Assembly (NCBI GenBank): GCA_039816955.1
Contig: JBCBWU010000001.1
Coordinates: forward strand, 1-64,000
Direction of reading: 5' to 3'
Length of the DNA stretch: 64,000 bases
Source of the DNA: Lewinella sp039816955
GTDB lineage: Bacteria > Bacteroidota > Bacteroidia > Chitinophagales > Saprospiraceae
Part shown: positions 9,198 through 16,183 of the stretch, one piece after another
Numbering within the stretch: position 1 is the first letter of the stretch
Layout: every line of letters starts with the position of its first letter
Made by a program: the position numbers and the translations under genes
The notes under the pieces: model-generated
What the model was told of the DNA's origin: nothing
Seen by the model: the letters and a program-made list of their open reading frames with translations, nothing else
Database searches by the model: none

Positions 9198-10412
9198 TTA
9201 AATTTTACGAATGGCTTCCACAGGTCGCAAGCGTATCGCTCGCCAAGCAGGATAAATGGCACCAATCAGTGCTGTAACCCCTACAGATATAGCCAGCTGT
9301 AGATAAAAGCCACTTTGCAGTTGTGGGTACACAATTTGGGCTAAGCCAAACTGCGACAATCCTCCACTAAAAGCAGAAAGGTCAATACCGCTATCCGCTA
9401 GCAAATACACCGTAAGCCAGCCTAGTGTAAGGCCGGGAATCAAGGCCAGGACTGCGAGGTAGAGGGTTTCCAAGACGATCATCCCAAATACTCGGGGCTT
9501 GTTCATACCCACTGCCATGAGCATGCCCAGTTCGCGGTAGCGTTCCAGCACCGCCATGAGCATGGTGTTGATTATGCCGAACAAAAGCGCCAACATGATG
9601 ATGACGATAAAGATGGTAGCGGAGGTTTGCATCTGGCCTTCGTAGAGTTGCAGATCAGGAGCTACCTGCCGGTAGTCCTCTACCAATAAATCTGGCAGTA
9701 TGGCTTGTACTTCTTCTTGTACTGTGGCCATACGCTGCGGCTGATCCAGAAGAAAGGATAACTCGTGCGCCATTTGGGGTTCACCCAGAATACGGTTAAT
9801 ATCGGCCCGTCGCACATAGACATTCCCTTCATCGAAAGGCTTATTACCAGTATTGAATATTCCCACTACCCTAAAGGCGCCAGCTGTAATGTTAAGGTCT
9901 TTATCCTGAAAAGTTAGGACCACTTTAGAGCGGAGCTTGATTTTTAGCTTCTTTACGAGTGCCTCACTAACGAGAATGGGGTTCTTGCCTTTTTCAGGAA
10001 AATATCCTCCGTCGACAATCTGCTGGTCCAGGCTACTGACCACAATCTCAGCGGCAGGATCAATACCACGGATTTGAACACCTCGGGTACTACGTGAAGA
10101 ACCAATCATGGCACTCACCAGCGTACGTGGTGCGGTACCGGCCACTCCTTCCAGATCACTTAACTGTTGAAGCTGATCGCCTTGAGTGATAAAGTGAAAG
10201 GCCAACTTTGGTTCTTCCCGAAAACTATCCTGGTGCACCTGCAAATGTCCAATACTGGTGGTAATGGCATTGTCTACGTAGGACTGGACGAAGCCAGTGG
10301 TAAAGCTGATCATAAAGATCAACGCCCAAATACCCAGAATAATAGCCCCAATGACGACCGCCGAGCGAGTTCGTGCTCGCCAGATGTTTCGCCAGGCTAT
10401 GGTAGTTAGCAT
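9198..10412 (-). CDS. FtsX-type ABC transporter permease (second of pair)
   Basis: The 404-aa protein has the MacB/LolC-E layout: one N-terminal membrane helix (about 17-40), a large periplasmic MacB-like core domain (about 45-270), and three C-terminal helices forming the FtsX domain (about 270-395, e.g. IFIVIIMLALLFGIINTML). The opening TTIAWRNIWRARTRSA is nearly the same as that of the neighbouring permease (TLAWRNIWRNKRRTL), so the two are paralogs that should form a heterodimer powered by the ATPase. It is mechanotransmission-type machinery for extracting lipids or lipoproteins or for driving export rather than a classical importer. Confidence 0.9.
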   Translation of the reverse strand: MLTTIAWRNIWRARTRSAVVIGAIILGIWALIFMISFTTGFVQSYVDNAITTSIGHLQVHQDSFREEPKLAFHFITQGDQLQQLSDLEGVAGTAPRTLVSAMIGSSRSTRGVQIRGIDPAAEIVVSSLDQQIVDGGYFPEKGKNPILVSEALVKKLKIKLRSKVVLTFQDKDLNITAGAFRVVGIFNTGNKPFDEGNVYVRRADINRILGEPQMAHELSFLLDQPQRMATVQEEVQAILPDLLVEDYRQVAPDLQLYEGQMQTSATIFIVIIMLALLFGIINTMLMAVLERYRELGMLMAVGMNKPRVFGMIVLETLYLAVLALIPGLTLGWLTVYLLADSGIDLSAFSGGLSQFGLAQIVYPQLQSGFYLQLAISVGVTALIGAIYPAWRAIRLRPVEAIRKI

Positions 10413-10474
10413 AATAGGTGGTTTAATTTAGTTGTCCTGTAAGCAGTTCGATACAGGTTATTTTTTGTCGAAGA

Positions 10475-10492
10475 GACGCATTGCAATGCATC
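10475..10492. repeat. Near-palindrome GACGCATTGCAATGCATC in operon gap
   Basis: An 18-bp palindrome with one mismatch sits in the 99-bp gap between the two permease genes. The same core occurs perfectly at 36741-36758, so it is a dispersed repeat, not a gene-specific operator. The gap is the largest between the operon's membrane genes. Confidence 0.6.
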
Positions 10493-10511
10493 TTTAAATC
10501 CATAGTTTCGC

Positions 10512-11741
10512 TTAGCCTTCACGCATAGCGGTAATGGGCTGCAAGGACCTGATCTTAAGCCAAGGATAAAAGGCCAACAAAGTGGTAATGACGAATACAA
10601 TTATGGCCTGAGTGATAAAGATGCCCGCGTCAACTGCGGCCGGTAGAACCGGTTCCATTCCAAACTTCTCGTAAGTCTGGACCGCTTCCTCTCCCATCAC
10701 ACTCAGGTCAATTGGGTTGACCGCGAAATAATAGACCAAGGGGAAAGAGATTAAGGCCCCCACCAACACCCCGAGCAGTCCCAACAAGACAATCTCAAAC
10801 CACACCACCGCACTCAATTGCCAACGGTGCATACCTATACCAACGAGCACCCCAAACTCGTAGCTACGCTCTCGTGTCATCATTAATATGGTACCGAAAA
10901 CCCCGAAGGTGATGATGAGGTACAGAATCATCAACACCAGATTATTGCTGGCAGCATCCAGTTCTTTGGCCTCTACCAAATCAGGGATCATTTCTTGCCA
11001 ACCTTTAACCGCTAGTTCGGTGGTATCAATACTTTGCTGTAAAGCTGCAAGCACTGCCGGCACTTCTTCCTTGCTATCAATATCCAGGGCAACGGAGGTG
11101 GCCAGACCTTCAGCGCCAAAAAACTGCTCGGCGGTAGGACGGGGCAGGTATACCATGCGCTTGTTCAACTCCGGAGAAGCGAAGTGTAGCAAGCCTTCTA
11201 CTTCATATTTACCCGCAGCATTGACCCCACGGTAACCCTGGCTCAGAAGAACAATAGTGTCACCCACGCCAACTTCTAGTCGTTCTGCGACACCGTCGGT
11301 GATTAAAGCACCGACGCTACTGGCCGACCAGTATTCACCGGCCGTTACCCGATCTCTAAGCTCGGTGAGTTGGTGCTCCGCTTCGGGGTCTACACCAATG
11401 ACCATCACTCCGTGAGTCTGTGCCGCCCCAGCGGCCAGAGCAAAACTCTCAATACGAGGGGCCATACCCCGTACGCCAGGCACTGCTTCCAACTCGGCAG
11501 TCAATTCTGGGGTGTAAATCAGTGCCCGGTCGAGGGATTGCTCCTCCCAATACTCAGATTGCTGTACCTGCGCGTAACCGTAGTAGAAGTTGACCACATT
11601 GTCGAGCATGTGATTCCAAACCCCTTTTTGGATGCTCTGCATAGCTACCGCAAAGAATACTGCGAACGCTACCGAGGCAACGGTGATGAGGGTTCGTCGT
11701 TTATTGCGCCATATGTTGCGCCAAGCTAGGGTTAGTAGCAT
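10512..11741 (-). CDS. FtsX-type ABC transporter permease (first of pair)
   Basis: A 409-aa membrane protein with the same order as its paralog: an N-terminal helix (about 17-38), a periplasmic core with conserved blocks such as VRGMAPRIESFALA, and a C-terminal FtsX domain with three helices (LVLMILYLIITFGVFGTIL, then two more). The segment TRERSYEFGVLVGIGMHRWQL corresponds to the coupling region that contacts the ATPase. It lies 24 bp downstream of the LolA-like gene. With the second permease, ATPase and barrel it forms a four-component export machine. Confidence 0.9.
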   Translation of the reverse strand: MLLTLAWRNIWRNKRRTLITVASVAFAVFFAVAMQSIQKGVWNHMLDNVVNFYYGYAQVQQSEYWEEQSLDRALIYTPELTAELEAVPGVRGMAPRIESFALAAGAAQTHGVMVIGVDPEAEHQLTELRDRVTAGEYWSASSVGALITDGVAERLEVGVGDTIVLLSQGYRGVNAAGKYEVEGLLHFASPELNKRMVYLPRPTAEQFFGAEGLATSVALDIDSKEEVPAVLAALQQSIDTTELAVKGWQEMIPDLVEAKELDAASNNLVLMILYLIITFGVFGTILMMTRERSYEFGVLVGIGMHRWQLSAVVWFEIVLLGLLGVLVGALISFPLVYYFAVNPIDLSVMGEEAVQTYEKFGMEPVLPAAVDAGIFITQAIIVFVITTLLAFYPWLKIRSLQPITAMREG

Positions 11742-11765
11742 GATAGGTGGTTTTGTACGCTCTAT

Positions 11766-12509
11766 CTAGCGCACCCGTTTCATATTTTGCACCGAGAAAA
11801 AGCTGTCCTTGACCGTGATATCAAAGTCTAGACTTACGTACTCTAAAACAGTCTTATGCCCTTCCTCTTCTGCGGGAATGATTTCCATAATAGAAGGCAG
11901 CAGTTTGCCATCCATATCTTTGATGGCCTTACCGAGCATGGTATTGACCAAATAACCATCTTCATCGTAGAATTCGGTCTTGAGCTGGATGTCCTCCGCT
12001 TGGTCTACCCACATAAATATCTCGCCCCAGACCACTGCCGCATCTGACTTTGGTGTGAGCTTGATCTTCCAGGAGGTACGACCGTCAACTGTTTCCTCAC
12101 TGATTAATTCATGTTCGTAATCACGGAGAATAGAAGATTCACGCACCAGATCATCGTTGGTAAAGTCAGAGCCCATCCAACTTTGCATCATCATGCTCGG
12201 TGGCATTTTGATCGTACGATCAATGGTAGGTTGCCAGTTCCAGATTTCGCGCTCGCGCTTGAGGAATGCGACACCTTTATCACGTGCTGGTCCAGTGATG
12301 AGGATCAGTGACAGATCTCGACCAACGGCCCAGCTCTTCATAGTTACTTCTCGTGACCAATCTGGACGCACTACCGTCATCTTCATTTCACTATAGCTAC
12401 TGGCACCGCGTAGTTTATCCTCCGCCCGCTGGATAATCTCCTTTGCGTCTTGCGCCAAGATGATACCGCAAGTCAGTAAGAGGGTCAGAAACAAGCTTAA
12501 TCTTTTCAT
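11766..12509 (-). CDS. LolA-like outer-membrane lipoprotein-sorting protein
   Basis: The 247-aa product has a signal peptide (cleavage after ILAQ) and is periplasmic. The sequence EIIQRAEDKLRGASSYSEMKMTVVRPDWSREVTMKSWAVGRDLSLILITGPARDKG, cited here only as blocks EIIQRAEDKL and SYSEMKMTVV, matches the family annotated as outer-membrane lipoprotein-sorting protein. These proteins have a LolA/LolB-like half-barrel that carries acylated cargo. Other conserved blocks are WNWQPTIDRTIKMPPSMMMQ and MWVDQAEDIQLKTEFYDEDG. Placement directly before LolCDE-like permeases and ATPase supports a chaperone role in lipid or lipoprotein transfer to the outer membrane. Confidence 0.85.
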   Translation of the reverse strand: MKRLSLFLTLLLTCGIILAQDAKEIIQRAEDKLRGASSYSEMKMTVVRPDWSREVTMKSWAVGRDLSLILITGPARDKGVAFLKREREIWNWQPTIDRTIKMPPSMMMQSWMGSDFTNDDLVRESSILRDYEHELISEETVDGRTSWKIKLTPKSDAAVVWGEIFMWVDQAEDIQLKTEFYDEDGYLVNTMLGKAIKDMDGKLLPSIMEIIPAEEEGHKTVLEYVSLDFDITVKDSFFSVQNMKRVR

Positions 12510-12572
12510 AGTTCTGTTGTGTTTGGGGCATTTCTCAAATGAGCATTTATTCCCTACTTATCCCCTATTGGT

Positions 12573-13163
12573 TCACTGTGCAAAACGCTCATAGCGCTGT
12601 AGACTATATTCGATCATTTCGTCCAACGGGTAAGCGTCACCAGTGGTGATATAGTGCAAGAACATACCGTCTAGTAAAGCACCATAATAAAAGGCCTCGC
12701 GTTCGGGATCCACAACTCCTACCGCCGCAAAAAGCTCAATTGACTCCTGAATCAGCGGGGCCTTTTTCTCCATAATCAAGGCTTCAATATTCTTTAGCAC
12801 TTCTGGCTGAAAAGCCAGGGAAGTAAGCAGACGCCAATGGTGGATATCAGCCCGGACCTCCTGCGCGGCCTTTTGCGTCACCTGCCGAATTTTTTCTAAG
12901 GGAGAGATATTCCGCTCCAGTATTTCGTGCCACCATTTTGCTCCCTCTTCGGCTTCTGCAATTATGATCGCCTCTAATAGCTCTTGCTTACTAGCAAAAT
13001 AGTTATACATCAGCCCCTTTGAAATACCTGCAGCCTTGGCAATCTTGCTGATGGAGGTTGTCTGGTACCCTATGCTACCAAATAGTGCCAAGGCAGCGTC
13101 CATAATACGTTGCCGGCTGCGTTGCCTGATTTCATCAAATTGCTCTGTAGTGCGTGGTGACAT
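12573..13163 (-). CDS. TetR/AcrR-family regulator, first gene of the export operon
   Basis: A 196-aa regulator with an N-terminal TetR HTH: RIMDAALALFGSIGYQTTSI followed by SKIAKAAGISKGLMYNYFASK, and a helical ligand-binding C-terminal half. The ATG at 13163 is chosen over the ATG at 13187 because the predicted transcription start (near 13182) lies downstream of the latter. It leads the five downstream genes on the same strand, with 63 bp to the LolA-like gene, and probably represses the whole operon including itself through the CTTGAC inverted repeat in the promoter. The inducer is unknown. Confidence 0.88.
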   Translation of the reverse strand: MSPRTTEQFDEIRQRSRQRIMDAALALFGSIGYQTTSISKIAKAAGISKGLMYNYFASKQELLEAIIIAEAEEGAKWWHEILERNISPLEKIRQVTQKAAQEVRADIHHWRLLTSLAFQPEVLKNIEALIMEKKAPLIQESIELFAAVGVVDPEREAFYYGALLDGMFLHYITTGDAYPLDEMIEYSLQRYERFAQ

Positions 13164-13188
13164 CTTTATTATTGACCAAACGTTCATT

Positions 13189-13220
13189 CAAAATTATTCC
13201 TTGACGGTCAATCTGTCAAG
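13189..13220 (-). promoter_or_regulatory. Promoter with embedded inverted repeat, probable TetR operator
   Basis: On the minus strand -33 CTTG (at 13217-13220) is followed after 20 nt by -7 TAATTTTG (13189-13196). The inverted repeat CTTGAC (13200-13205) / GTCAAG (13215-13220), 21 bp overall, occupies the spacer and the -33 element, so a bound repressor would block polymerase. The dyad size is right for a TetR dimer. Functional assignment is inferred from this geometry. Confidence 0.6.
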
Positions 13221-13427
13221 TAAAAGGGTCAATAAATTGATGAAATCGTGATTATAAATCGACAAAAGAAAATGAAGTAGTAAAAAAAAGATATGCTTTT
13301 AACACCTTTACTAGAGAAGTAAAACACTAATAGCTAGATACTTAAACTATAAAAACCATTCGTTTTGCAAAAAATAAGCAACAACATATTACAAGTCATT
13401 GATCTAGTGTAGAGCTATTGCTGCCAG

Positions 13428-13592
13428 TATCTTTGAATTGTTATTAAGGATAAAAGGAAATCAGATTCACATGAAAAATGGGATGTAACAATCCTAAAGA
13501 TTACACGGTTTTTTAGGATGATCCGTGAAGACGGGACATCTGAGTTTTAGGGTACCAAACCGGGCGCTTCCCCTTAGCGTCCGGTTTTTTTT
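13428..13592 (+). ncRNA. Candidate structured small RNA with Rho-independent terminator
   Basis: The -7 octamer TATCTTTG (13428-13435) lies upstream of a folded region. CAGATTCAC-type 5' strand (CAGAT 13462-13466, TCAC 13467-13470) pairs with GTGA (13525-13528) and ATCTG (13538-13542), enclosing a perfect apical stem ATCCTAAA/TTTAGGAT (13491-13498 with 13512-13519). A strong terminator follows: 12-bp stem at 13557-13568 and 13576-13587 with one G-T pair, then eight T. No reading frame of note is present, and no TTG lies at the ideal -33 position. The transcript would be roughly 150 nt from about 13441. Confidence 0.5.
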
Positions 13593-13765
13593 ATTGCTAT
13601 TCTTGGTGTAGTACTCGTTCTTTTGGCATGGCCCCAAAAGAAGGTGACCATAGCCTCTACCAGAGGAAACAAGAGCGAAGACAATACCTTACGGTGGCAG
13701 CGACAATTTTCCGTCATATATCAGATGGCCCAAATTATCACGGCAGTTCGATAAGATAAATACAA

Positions 13766-13856
13766 TAAAAAAGAGGCAGCGCCACCACAGCACTACCTCA
13801 GCCCTAACCAAATAAAACCAAATTATTTCTTAGTGAAGAAAAAAGCTTCTTCACCG
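13766..13856 (-). ncRNA. Candidate ~90-nt small RNA with full promoter and terminator
   Basis: On the minus strand the transcript should start near 13856. It opens with a perfect 8-bp hairpin (GTGAAGAA 13833-13840 with TTCTTCAC 13847-13854), continues AT-rich, and ends in an imperfect GAGG/CCTC stem (13773-13799) followed by six T (13767-13772), a Rho-independent terminator. An ATG overlapping the probable start site could encode an 18-codon peptide, so a leader peptide is the alternative reading. It faces the plus-strand candidate RNA at 13428-13592. The remainder of 13593-14178 shows no gene. Confidence 0.55.
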
Positions 13857-13862
13857 ACATAA

Positions 13863-13893
13863 CAAAGATAGGAACTTATTGTAAAAAATACAA
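13863..13893 (-). promoter_or_regulatory. Bacteroidota-type promoter for the minus-strand small RNA
   Basis: TTG (complement of CAA at 13891-13893) is followed after 20 nt by TATCTTTG (13863-13870 read on the minus strand). Both the elements and the spacing match the consensus, and no protein-coding gene lies downstream, which is why a noncoding transcript is proposed. Confidence 0.6.
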
Positions 13894-14178
13894 TTACCCC
13901 CTTGTTAGCAGGAGCACCAGTTTTACGATCTACAACAGCGTTTTTGCTTTACTCAACACACGCTAAGAAAGGCAAAAGCATCTACATCCAAGAGATCTTC
14001 TTACAGACAGTAATGCTATTTTTGTGTGATTATGCGCCGATAATCAAATTAAATTTTGCTTGCTTATCTTGTGCAAAATTATTTTTCAAATCTGCCACTT
14101 AAGTGCTGAAGGCCTTACAATCAAGCACTTAGTGTAATAACAGTGAGGAAAGCGATATTTTTCTACTATTCCAAAAAG

Positions 14179-15582
14179 ATGAAAAAAAGAATATTTTTTT
14201 TCTGGACATTGCTATTTCTATTCCTAGCAGCCCCACTTTCGGCGCAAACGAAGCAACAGGAAGAAGATGCCCGTTATATCCGCCAAATTTATGACACCGC
14301 ACTCACGGAAGCCTCTTGTTATGATTGGCTCTACCACATGTGTAAAGGCATTGGTGGGCGTCTGGCGGGTAGCCCAGAGTCGGCAGCGGCAATCTCCTAT
14401 ACTAACCACATTTTGGATACGCTTGATATGGATTCCGTCTACCTACAAGCGTGTACGGTGCCTACCTGGGTACGCGGTGATGTAGAGCAGGTACGTATTA
14501 TCAATTCCGATCAGATCGGTACCCAGGAGTTACGAGCAGCTGCTTTGGGGCATAGCATCGGCACTGGTAATAATGGCATCGCCGGTGAAGTTATTGAAGT
14601 GCAAAGTTTGGACGAAGTAGAAAAGCTTGGACAAGTTGGTATTGCTGGAAAGATTGTGTTCTATAATCGCCCGATGGATCCTACTCAAATGAATACCTTT
14701 TCGGCCTACGGTGGTGCGGTGGATCAACGCGGCATTGGTGCCTCCAAAGCCTCAGAATACGGAGCTATTGGCACTCTAGTTCGCTCAATGACTACCCGCC
14801 TGGACGATGTACCGCACACCGGTGCCATGGGGTATCAAGAAGGCGTAACTCCCATTCCTGCGATGGCAATTAGTACCAACGACGCAGAGTTACTGAGTCG
14901 TTTACTGGAAAAAGAAGTGGTCAAAGTATTCATGCGTTCCACCTGTGAACGTACGCCTCCCGCTACCTCCTACAATGTGATTGGAGAAATAAGAGGCAGC
15001 ACCTACCCAGATGAAATTATCTTGGTTGGTGGCCACCTCGACTCCTGGGACATTGGCGAAGGTGCACATGATGATGGCGCTGGTTGTGTACAGGCCATGC
15101 AAGTGATTGAGCTCATGCGCAAGATGAATTATCAACCACAACGAACTATTCGCTGCGTTTTATTCATGAATGAGGAAAGTGGCTTGGGCGGTGCACGGGC
15201 CTATTGGAAAGCCTCCAATGATGCCAATGAATATCACATGGCAGCCATCGAATCAGATCGTGGTGGATTCACCCCCCGCGGATTCACCTTTGATGCCGAC
15301 GACGAAGTATTTACCCCTAAGTTTCAACAGGTATACGAGTGGTTGCCGTTGCTAGAGCCGTACGGTTTGGGTTTGAGTAAAGGAGGGTCTGGAGCAGATA
15401 TTTCTGGCCTAAAAACGCAAAAAGGACTTTTGATTGGCTTCGAACCAGATTCACAACGCTATTTCGACTACCACCACACCGCCATTGACACCTTTGAAGC
15501 CGTTAATAAGCGAGAATTGGAGTTGGGAGCGGCGGCGATGGCCTCTTTGGTTTATTTGTTGGATAAATATGGTTTGAAGTAG
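14179..15582 (+). CDS. Exported M28-family zinc aminopeptidase/carboxypeptidase
   Basis: The 467-aa protein has a signal peptide (KKRIFFFWTLLFLFLAAPL, cleaved after SAQ). A PA-like insert lies at about 130-245, and the M28 catalytic domain follows with co-catalytic zinc ligands in order: H286 and D288 region of GGHLDSWD, D298 in GAHDDGAG, catalytic E332-E333 in NEESGLGG, D360 in ESDRGG and H433 in YHHTAIDT. It should be a periplasmic or secreted exopeptidase, with no T9SS tail. The ATG at 14179 is chosen over the upstream GTG at 14143 because the signal peptide starts there. It is a single-gene unit. Confidence 0.92.
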   Translation: MKKRIFFFWTLLFLFLAAPLSAQTKQQEEDARYIRQIYDTALTEASCYDWLYHMCKGIGGRLAGSPESAAAISYTNHILDTLDMDSVYLQACTVPTWVRGDVEQVRIINSDQIGTQELRAAALGHSIGTGNNGIAGEVIEVQSLDEVEKLGQVGIAGKIVFYNRPMDPTQMNTFSAYGGAVDQRGIGASKASEYGAIGTLVRSMTTRLDDVPHTGAMGYQEGVTPIPAMAISTNDAELLSRLLEKEVVKVFMRSTCERTPPATSYNVIGEIRGSTYPDEIILVGGHLDSWDIGEGAHDDGAGCVQAMQVIELMRKMNYQPQRTIRCVLFMNEESGLGGARAYWKASNDANEYHMAAIESDRGGFTPRGFTFDADDEVFTPKFQQVYEWLPLLEPYGLGLSKGGSGADISGLKTQKGLLIGFEPDSQRYFDYHHTAIDTFEAVNKRELELGAAAMASLVYLLDKYGLK

Positions 15583-16183
15583 TTTAAATAAATTCTCTAG
15601 CGTCGCCATTAACAGTGGGATCTACCAGCTGTCAACTAGGCATTACCGAATTTAAATCAGTTCTATGTTAAAGTTTATTAAAATGTTCTAAATCAGTATT
15701 TTAATTTATATCTTTAATTATGTTCTTTTGAAGGCATTGCGCCTTTAGATTTACAATCGCGTTTTCAACACAACTAATTTTCAGTTTCAAGCTAAAAACT
15801 TGATCTTTACGCGTTCAATTTAGTGGTACTGTTATCGGATTTATAAGAATGTCTTTCAGGCGAAAGCAAACGTATTTTTATTGGCGCTATGGATTTTCAC
15901 TTTTAGACTCGACCTAGATCAAGAAAACTCATTATCAATTACTTATAAGTCAAACTGGATCATGGAAGCTATCAGAAAATGCTCTTATTCAAGAGTATAA
16001 TGATAATTTCCTCGCGGTGATCAGTATGTAACGCTTGTCTATTTACTGAACATCCTATTCTTCGAATATTTAATGGTGTATACCTGGCTATGCACCAGGT
16101 GGTTTCCTATTCATTAATCTTATGATTTGACATAAGATTATCAGCCTATCGGCATATCAATTAATACCTTAAAACTTTAAATT
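15583..16183. other. AT-rich 600-bp intergenic region without gene
   Basis: No credible reading frame or tRNA is visible. Two small hairpins occur: CTTTC/GAAAG at 15853-15866 and CTCTT/AAGAG at 15982-15995. A larger inverted repeat near the right end is listed separately. No full TAnnTTTG promoter was found, only TATCTTTA near 15709. Confidence 0.5.
16115..16140 (+). promoter_or_regulatory. Perfect 10-bp inverted repeat 43 nt before the M4 peptidase start
   Basis: TAATCTTATG (16115-16124) and CATAAGATTA (16131-16140) are separated by 6 nt. The position suits either a leader hairpin in the mRNA or an operator. No regulator can be linked to it from the sequence. Confidence 0.45.

Noticed and set aside
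13902..14102. 66-codon plus-strand frame before the M28 gene
   Set aside because: AT-rich, no conserved features, overlaps the small-RNA promoter region; considered chance.
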